DNA from: an uncultured Bacilli bacterium
Lineage (GTDB): Bacteria; Bacillota_I; Bacilli_A; RFN20; CAG-449
Length of the DNA stretch: 64,000 nt
Assembly (NCBI GenBank): GCA_947632435.1
Contig: CANRPC010000005.1
Span: forward strand, 1-64,000
Reading direction: 5' to 3'
A program made the position numbers and the translations under genes. Below, piece after piece: positions 58,221 to 64,000 of this stretch. The notes below the pieces were generated by a model that saw only the letters and a program-made list of their open reading frames with translations, searched no databases and was not told the origin of the DNA. Each line of letters opens with the position of its first letter. The stretch's first letter is position 1.

Positions 58221-60965
58221 ATGGAAATTAACAAGACGCTTTTAATGGGAAAAACTAACTTCGAAATGAGAGGTAATTTAGCTAATAAAGAACCAAAAAT
58301 GTTAGAAACTTGGGAAACAGAAGATCTATATCATCAAGTTTTAGCAAAAAGAAATAAAGATTTAACATTTATGCTTCATGATGGCCCTCCATATGCAAAT
58401 GGTGATATGCACTGCGGCCATATGTTAAATCGTATTTTAAAAGATATTGTTTTACGTTTTAAAGCAATGGATGGATATTATACACCATTTTATCCTGGAT
58501 GGGATACTCATGGTTTACCTATTGAAAATGCTGTTAGTAAATCTGGTGTAGATAGAAAAAAAGTTTCACCAGTAGAATTTCGTAAAAAGTGTGAAGAATA
58601 CGCTCATAAGCAAGTTAATCGCCAAATGCAACAAGTTAAACGTTTAGGACTTTTTGCTGATTTTGATAATAAATATGTAACACTTGATAAAAATTTTGAA
58701 AAATCACAAATTCATGTTTTTAAAGAAATGGCCTTGAAAGGATATATTTTTAAAGGATTAAAACCTGTTTATTGGTCTTATTCAAGTGAATCTGCGCTTG
58801 CTGAGGCAGAAATTGAATATTATGATGTCAAAGCTGATACTATCTATGTGAAATTTCAAGTTAGGGATGGTTTGAATAAATTAGATAATGATACTTATTT
58901 TGTTATTTGGACCACAACTCCTTGGACAATTCCTGCTAATCTTGCCATTTGTTTAAATCCTGATTTAACATATGGATTATTTGAAACAGATAAAGGCAAA
59001 CTTGTCTTCTTAGAATCGTTAAAAGATACTTTAAAAGAAGAATTAAATTTACATGAAATTAAATTAATTAAAACTTTTAAAGGAAAAGAATTAGAATATA
59101 TTAAAACAAAGCATCCTCTTTATGATCGAGATTCATTAATTATCTTAGGTAATCATGTTACAAGTGATGCTGGTACAGGATGTGTTCATACTGCGCCTGG
59201 TCATGGTGAAGATGACTATAATGTTTCTAAATTATATAATATTCCTCCATATTGTCCTGTTGACGAACATGGAAGAATGGATTCAAGTGTTGGAAAAGAA
59301 TTATCAGGTATGTTTTATGAAGATGCCAATAAAGAAGTATTAAAAATGCTTGATAATGTTGGGGCTTTACTTTCTGTTAAGGAAATTGTTCACTCATATC
59401 CTCACGATTGGAGAACAAAAAAACCTGTTATTTTTCGTGCAACTCCTCAATGGTTTTGCTCTATTGACAAAATTAGAGATCAACTTTTAAAAGAAATTGA
59501 TAAAGTAAATTGGATTCCTTCCTGGGGAAATATTCGTATGCACAACATGATTAAAGATCGTGGTGATTGGTGTATTTCCCGTCAACGTGCTTGGGGCGTG
59601 CCTTTACCAATTATTTATGATAAAGATGGTAACGCTTTATTAGAAAAAGAAATTCTTGATAATATTGAAAATTTAATTGGGGAATATGGTTCAAATATTT
59701 GGTTTGAAAAAACTGCAGAGGAATTATTACCTCAAAATTATGTATTACAACATAAAGAAAAAGCTCCATTTAGAAAAGAAACAGATATTATGGATGTTTG
59801 GTTTGATTCTGGTTCTTCTTCTAAAGCAGTAATGATTGATAGACATGAAAAATTTCCAGCTGATTTATATTTAGAGGGTTGTGATCAATATCGTGGTTGG
59901 TTTAATTCTTCATTAATTGTATCAGTTGCTACAGAAGGTGTTGCACCATATAAAGCTGTTTTAAGTCATGGATTTGTTTTAGATGGTAATGGCAATAAAA
60001 TGTCTAAATCTCTTGGTAATGGCATAGATCCTAATAAAATTATCAACGTTTATGGTGCTGATGTTTTAAGACTTTATGTTGCAACTGTTGATTATCAAGC
60101 TGATGTTCGTATCTCTGAAGCAATTATTAAAACTGTATCGGAAACTTATCGAAAAATTAGAAATGTCTTTAAATTTATGCTAGCCAATTTAGATAATAAT
60201 GGAAAGTTGTTTGATCCAAATAAAGATTTAGTTAAAGATTATTCTCGGGTTTCTAAATATATTTTAATGCGTTTAGATGAAGTAACAAATATTGCTCTTG
60301 ATGAATATAACAAATATAATTTTGCAAACATGATTCAAGAAATTTTAACTTTTTTAACACAAGATATTTCAGCATTTTATCTTTCTCTTGCTAAAGATTA
60401 TTTATATTGTGATGAGGTAAATTCTTCATCAAGAAAGGAATATCAAAGTGTAATTTATTTAGTAGCTACAACATTATCTAAACTTCTTGCTCCTGTTTTA
60501 TGTTTCACTATGGAAGAGGTACATCAATATTTACCTTCACCAAAAGAAAAATATATGATTTTAGAAGATATGGTAAAAGGTAATAGAATTATTGATAAAG
60601 CATTATTAGAGGAATATAAATTATTCATGTCAATGCGTTCTGAAGTTTTAAAAGCTTTGGAAAATGCTCGTGCAAATTCTTTGATTGGTTCTTCTTTAGA
60701 AGCAGATATTACACTTGAAGCATTAAATTCTGATGTTGAAAAATTATTAAAACAATTTACTATTGATGAATTAAATCATATTTTCATTGTTTCTCGAGTT
60801 AATTTTGCACCTAGTGAAAATAAATTCAATTACGTAGGAGTAACAGTAAAAAAACATCAAGGTAAAAAATGTGAACGTTGTTGGCAATATTTTGATGAAC
60901 TTATTACTTTTGAAAATTATCACGTTTGCCCACGTTGTTTTAAGGTTATAAAAAATTATGAATAA
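58221..60965 (+). CDS. ileS: Isoleucine--tRNA ligase
   Basis: A class Ia synthetase charging tRNA-Ile and editing valine. The 914-residue product has the HIGH-type motif PPYANGDMHCGHMLNRIL (near 55-72), the WTTTPWTIPAN editing-domain start (near 230), the DWCISRQRAWGVPLP block (near 450), the KMSKS motif NKMSKSLGNGIDP (near 593), and a C-terminal zinc finger CERCWQYFDELITFENYHVCPRC. The track starts inside the attenuator at 58185; ATG 58221 after AGGAGG is chosen. lspA overlaps its end by 8 bp. Confidence 0.97.
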   Translation: MEINKTLLMGKTNFEMRGNLANKEPKMLETWETEDLYHQVLAKRNKDLTFMLHDGPPYANGDMHCGHMLNRILKDIVLRFKAMDGYYTPFYPGWDTHGLPIENAVSKSGVDRKKVSPVEFRKKCEEYAHKQVNRQMQQVKRLGLFADFDNKYVTLDKNFEKSQIHVFKEMALKGYIFKGLKPVYWSYSSESALAEAEIEYYDVKADTIYVKFQVRDGLNKLDNDTYFVIWTTTPWTIPANLAICLNPDLTYGLFETDKGKLVFLESLKDTLKEELNLHEIKLIKTFKGKELEYIKTKHPLYDRDSLIILGNHVTSDAGTGCVHTAPGHGEDDYNVSKLYNIPPYCPVDEHGRMDSSVGKELSGMFYEDANKEVLKMLDNVGALLSVKEIVHSYPHDWRTKKPVIFRATPQWFCSIDKIRDQLLKEIDKVNWIPSWGNIRMHNMIKDRGDWCISRQRAWGVPLPIIYDKDGNALLEKEILDNIENLIGEYGSNIWFEKTAEELLPQNYVLQHKEKAPFRKETDIMDVWFDSGSSSKAVMIDRHEKFPADLYLEGCDQYRGWFNSSLIVSVATEGVAPYKAVLSHGFVLDGNGNKMSKSLGNGIDPNKIINVYGADVLRLYVATVDYQADVRISEAIIKTVSETYRKIRNVFKFMLANLDNNGKLFDPNKDLVKDYSRVSKYILMRLDEVTNIALDEYNKYNFANMIQEILTFLTQDISAFYLSLAKDYLYCDEVNSSSRKEYQSVIYLVATTLSKLLAPVLCFTMEEVHQYLPSPKEKYMILEDMVKGNRIIDKALLEEYKLFMSMRSEVLKALENARANSLIGSSLEADITLEALNSDVEKLLKQFTIDELNHIFIVSRVNFAPSENKFNYVGVTVKKHQGKKCERCWQYFDELITFENYHVCPRCFKVIKNYE

Positions 60966-61566
60966 TAAACTAAAACAAGTTCTAAAATTTATCTTTGTTA
61001 ATCATCTTTATATAATGCCTCTTCTTTTTATCATAGATATTATATCGAAGTTTTCTATGGAAGCATTGCTTTTATCTCATGGAGGTAAAATTGAAGTTAT
61101 AAAAGGATTTTTCGCATTTGAACTTGTTTATAATCCAGGAAGTTTTTCGGGATTTTTAGGTAATATTCCTTATGGAACATTTATTTTGATGTGTCTTTCC
61201 ATTATTGGAGGGGTTATAGCAATAATTTATTTTGTTAAGCATTTTAAAACTATGAACATTATAACTCGTATTGCTTTATATTTATTAATACCTGGTTGCT
61301 TTGGCAATATGTTTGATAGATTTTTGAAAGTTATTAATGTTAAAGAGGGAGTGATTGATTTTTTATCATTCAATCTTCCTCTTATTGGTCCTTTTCCTGT
61401 TTTTAATTTTGCGGATATTTGTCTAACTATTGCGATGTTTTTAATCTTATTTTCTTTGCTATATGAAGAAATAATTAAAGATAAAAAAACTAAAAAAGAA
61501 GAATTAAATTCAGATAAATCTATCACTGAAATATATAATGAAAGTACCTCAAAAGATGAAAAGTAA
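60958..61566 (+). CDS. lspA: Lipoprotein signal peptidase (signal peptidase II)
   Basis: LspA cleaves the signal peptide of lipoproteins before the lipid-modified Cys, at the membrane. The 202-residue product has four membrane spans and the active-site segments YNPGSFSGFLG (near 60), GCFGNMFDRF (near 113-122, catalytic Asp) and FPVFNFADICL (near 142-152, catalytic Asp), plus a charged C-terminal tail. It is needed by the six or so lipoproteins encoded in this window. It is coupled to ileS, as in many Firmicutes. Confidence 0.95.
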   Translation: MNNKLKQVLKFIFVNHLYIMPLLFIIDIISKFSMEALLLSHGGKIEVIKGFFAFELVYNPGSFSGFLGNIPYGTFILMCLSIIGGVIAIIYFVKHFKTMNIITRIALYLLIPGCFGNMFDRFLKVINVKEGVIDFLSFNLPLIGPFPVFNFADICLTIAMFLILFSLLYEEIIKDKKTKKEELNSDKSITEIYNESTSKDEK

Positions 61567-62470
61567 ATTTATTGTTAATGAAAATAATGTAAATGAAAGA
61601 CTAGATGTTTTTCTTTTTAAAGAATTAAAAGATAAATCTCGTTCTTATATTCAGAAAACGATTTTAGAAAACAAAGTATTAGTAAATGATAAAACGATAA
61701 AACCATCTTATAAAGTTCAACTTAATGATGTAATTAGTTATGAAGATTTAGAAATTAAAGAAATTAAAATTACTGCTAACGATTTACCTTTAGATATTAT
61801 TTATGAAGATGATTCACTTCTTGTAATTAATAAAAAAAGAGGTATGGTTGTTCATCCTTCAAATGGTCATTATGATGGTGATACTTTAGTTAATGCTTTA
61901 ATGTTTCATAAAGAGAATTTATCTTCGATTAATGGGGTTATACGTCCTGGAATAGTTCATAGAATTGATAAAGATACTTCAGGATTAATTGTTGTTGCAA
62001 AAACAGATGAAGCTCATTTATTTTTACAAGCTCAATTAAAAGATAAGACTATGTATCGAGAATATTATGCACTTTGTTACAATTTAATTCCTAATGAAGA
62101 TTTGATTATTAAAGCACCAATTGGAAAAGATAAAAAAGATAGATTAAAAATGGCTGTTGATCCTTATAATGGCAAAGAAGCAATTACCCATGTGCATGTA
62201 ATTAAGCGTTATAAAAATGCTACTTTGGTTTCTTGCCGTTTGGAAACTGGAAGAACTCATCAAATAAGAGTACATTTATCTTATATTAAACATCCGATAA
62301 TTGGTGATAATTTATATGGACCAAAAAGCAAACATTATACTTTGCTTGGCCAAATGCTTCATGCTTATAAATTAAGCTTTATTCATCCTAAAACAAATCA
62401 AAGAGTAACTTTTACTTGTGATGTTGATGATGAATTTAAAAAAGTTCAAGAAATTTTAGAAAAGGAATAA
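61556..62470 (+). CDS. rluD: RluD-type 23S rRNA pseudouridine synthase
   Basis: This enzyme makes pseudouridines in 23S rRNA. The 304-residue product has an N-terminal S4 domain (NERLDVFLFKELKDKSRSYI), the catalytic motif GIVHRIDKDTSGLIVVAKT (near 133-151, nucleophile Asp in HRIDKDT) and LETGRTHQIRVHLSYIKHPIIGD (near 225). Two in-frame starts exist: 61538 inside lspA and 61556. Neither has a strong ribosome site; 61556 gives the more typical N-terminus. The lspA-rluD order is conserved in Firmicutes. Confidence 0.92.
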   Translation: MKSKFIVNENNVNERLDVFLFKELKDKSRSYIQKTILENKVLVNDKTIKPSYKVQLNDVISYEDLEIKEIKITANDLPLDIIYEDDSLLVINKKRGMVVHPSNGHYDGDTLVNALMFHKENLSSINGVIRPGIVHRIDKDTSGLIVVAKTDEAHLFLQAQLKDKTMYREYYALCYNLIPNEDLIIKAPIGKDKKDRLKMAVDPYNGKEAITHVHVIKRYKNATLVSCRLETGRTHQIRVHLSYIKHPIIGDNLYGPKSKHYTLLGQMLHAYKLSFIHPKTNQRVTFTCDVDDEFKKVQEILEKE

Positions 62471-62472
62471 AA

Positions 62473-63369
62473 TTAAATTAAATCTTTTACATTTTTAAAA
62501 TTTAATTTTGCTACTTCTTCAAGTTTATTTAAATCATATTTTTCAAGAAAAAGTTTAAGAAATTCATCACATTTTTTATTCGCACCTTTAGGAAAAGCTA
62601 AATTATATTCTTGGCACATATTTTCCCAATATTTTAAAAACGAATAACGAGATATCATACTAGCTAAAGCAACGGAAGGAAATTTGCTTTCTCCTTTAAT
62701 GAAAAAATTAATTCCTTCGATTGCTTTTTCATTTGCTTTATTTAAATAATTATAAAAAAGATTAACTTCACAAAATTGATCAATATAAATATTTTTATAG
62801 GCAATTTTTTTTGCTAAAGATTTTAAGGCTCTATTGTGAAAAATGGCTTTTATTGCATTCAAAGAATATCCTTTTTTAATTAATTCATTATATTGTTTAG
62901 GTTTTATGGTATATTTAGAAAATGTTAAAAAAGGTATTATTTTTTCACAAATTTTTATAATATTTTCATCGCTTAATTTCTTGCTATCATCAATATGGTA
63001 AGTTTTTAATATTTCTTCAATTTCTTTTCCATAATAACATGCGGTTATTACAATAGGACCAAAAAGATCTCCAGTTCCTACTTCATCGGAACCAATTTGT
63101 TCTTCTTTATCGATAAAATATGTTTTTTCTTTTACTTTTTGTTCTTTTAAAATAGCATCAGGGAAAAATTTTTTAGCTAAAGAAAGAGCATTATCACCTT
63201 GAAAAGAAATTTTATATCCCTTTTTTGATTGATAAATTAATATTTTTACATTATTTTCTTCCGCGGCAAAAATAAGATAATCGCCTTTAAATGGAATCAT
63301 TTTATCTTTATAAAAATCAATAAATTTATTTTTTTCTTCTTCTAAAATTTCTCTTGTAACATATTCCAT
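62473..63369 (-). CDS. rnhC: Ribonuclease HIII
   Basis: RNase HIII cuts the RNA strand of RNA-DNA hybrids. The 298-residue product has an N-terminal TBP-like substrate-binding domain (about 1-85) and a catalytic domain starting IGSDEVGTGDLFGPIVITA (near 93-110, catalytic Asp-Glu) with DSKKLSD and YIDQF further on. The length fits HIII rather than HII. It is divergent from mutS2, 77 bp apart; in Bacillus the two also lie close together. Confidence 0.94.
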   Translation of the reverse strand: MEYVTREILEEEKNKFIDFYKDKMIPFKGDYLIFAAEENNVKILIYQSKKGYKISFQGDNALSLAKKFFPDAILKEQKVKEKTYFIDKEEQIGSDEVGTGDLFGPIVITACYYGKEIEEILKTYHIDDSKKLSDENIIKICEKIIPFLTFSKYTIKPKQYNELIKKGYSLNAIKAIFHNRALKSLAKKIAYKNIYIDQFCEVNLFYNYLNKANEKAIEGINFFIKGESKFPSVALASMISRYSFLKYWENMCQEYNLAFPKGANKKCDEFLKLFLEKYDLNKLEEVAKLNFKNVKDLI

Positions 63370-63446
63370 TTTTCTTACCTATTTAATATTAACATAAATT
63401 AATGAAAATATTGAGAAAATAATGTTAAAATATAAATGGTGATTGT

Positions 63447-64000
63447 ATGAAAGACATTTATGAAAAACTTGAATTTTATAAAATCAAAGATAAATTAAAA
63501 CAATATGTACATTGTGAATTAGCTCTTTATTATGTTCAAAATTTAAAAATGCTTTCTAAAGATGCTTTAGAATATGCATTAAAAGAACTTAATGAGGCTT
63601 CTATGTATGCTTCTAATTATAAAGGAATAGTAATATATCAAATAAAAAATATTATGAATGATTTATCATTGCTTTTAAAAGAAGGTAATGCTAATATTGA
63701 ATTTTTTTATACAGTTTCTTTAATGTTAGAAAATGTTTATCAAATAAAAAAAGATTATATCAAAGAAGAAAGATTTGCTATTTTAAATTCTCATATTGAT
63801 AATTTAAAGAATTTAGAGTCATTAAAAAATCGTATTGATTCCATTATAAGTAATGATTTATCTATTTATGATCATGCTTCTAATCAATTATATTCTTTAA
63901 GAAATCAGATAAAAAAAGAAGAGGCTTCACAAAGTAAAATTTTATCTTCATTGATGAATAAATATCGCGCTTATTTAAATGATGAAAGAATGGCTTTAAG
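63447..64000 (+). CDS. mutS2: MutS2 N-terminal part, cut by the window end
   Basis: This gene is not in the ORF track because it has no stop in the window. From ATG 63447 (GGTGATT upstream) 184 codons are open to position 64000. The translation KLEFYKIKDKLKQYVHCELA followed later by YDHASNQLYSLRNQIKKEEA matches the N-terminal helices of MutS2, the ribosome-rescue/anti-recombination ATPase; the ATPase and Smr domains would lie beyond the window. Position next to rnhC supports the call. Confidence 0.82.
   Translation, partial: MKDIYEKLEFYKIKDKLKQYVHCELALYYVQNLKMLSKDALEYALKELNEASMYASNYKGIVIYQIKNIMNDLSLLLKEGNANIEFFYTVSLMLENVYQIKKDYIKEERFAILNSHIDNLKNLESLKNRIDSIISNDLSIYDHASNQLYSLRNQIKKEEASQSKILSSLMNKYRAYLNDERMAL

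Noticed and set aside
1-64000. CRISPR arrays, insertion sequences, prophage or integrated element
   Set aside because: No regularly spaced repeats, transposase, integrase or phage structural genes seen; gene order is largely chromosomal core.
1-64000. Mycoplasma-type genetic code
   Set aside because: Several intact genes end in TGA, and Trp is encoded by TGG in conserved motifs.

Overview
The window is 64 kb of AT-rich chromosome (roughly a quarter G+C by eye) from a low-GC Gram-positive bacterium. UGA is used as a stop (for example the genes ending at 29482, 36502 and 39292), so this is not Mycoplasma code 4. Gene order (truB-ribF-rpsO, rpsT facing gpr, rnhC beside mutS2), a T-box in front of ileS, a Spo0A with the classic recognition helix and an apparently intact GPR spore protease point to class Bacilli. 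An uncultured gut lineage of the RF39/Erysipelotrichales type is a plausible inference, not a demonstrated one. I see no transposase, phage gene, integrase or CRISPR array.

Layout. 1-9.1 kb: translation and RNA genes (rpsD with structured leader, pnp, rpsO, ribF, truB), an MreB-type protein, a 5'-nucleotidase lipoprotein, and an unannotated ~95-nt RNA with its own promoter and terminator. 9.1-16.3 kb: accessory block with an M6-type metalloprotease lipoprotein, spo0A divergent from an XRE regulator, and a guanine-type riboswitch in front of a large secreted multidomain protein plus a 45-residue peptide. 16.4-19.1 kb: glmM-glmU. 21.6-33.3 kb: a polysaccharide operon (Wzz-like protein, tyrosine kinase, PHP phosphatase, ManA-Gmd fusion, two GT4 glycosyltransferases, Wzy-like polymerase, a lipoprotein, a phosphohexomutase, PPi-type PFK). 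34.7-36.9 kb: four tRNAs, rpsT, gpr and a small membrane protein in the position spoIIP has in Bacillus. 36.9-49.5 kb: fmt, peptidases, trmB, dxs, a sigma factor, murC, a U32 protein, ackA. 49.7-54 kb: glycogen branching enzyme and phosphorylase. 54.5-64 kb: a metallopeptidase, rRNA methyltransferase, hydrolase, LRR lipoprotein, T-box-ileS-lspA-rluD, rnhC and the start of mutS2.

How parts may work together. Spo0A carries Asn where the phosphorylated Asp56 should be, yet its DNA-binding helix is intact. A 17-bp sequence containing the Spo0A box core (ATTTTTTGTCGAAAATT) occurs twice, identically, and both copies are intergenic: one before the polysaccharide operon, one between an orphan sigma-70-type factor and murC. 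With gpr present and no spoIIP-like gene beside it, this suggests a rewired, phosphorylation-independent Spo0A circuit aimed at the cell surface. This is the strongest candidate for an undescribed system here. Secondary candidates are the guanine-riboswitch-controlled secreted protein and peptide, the twin-hexaloop small RNA, and the ManA-Gmd fusion whose dehydratase half has lost catalytic residues. All identifications come from reading the sequence; no database search was run.
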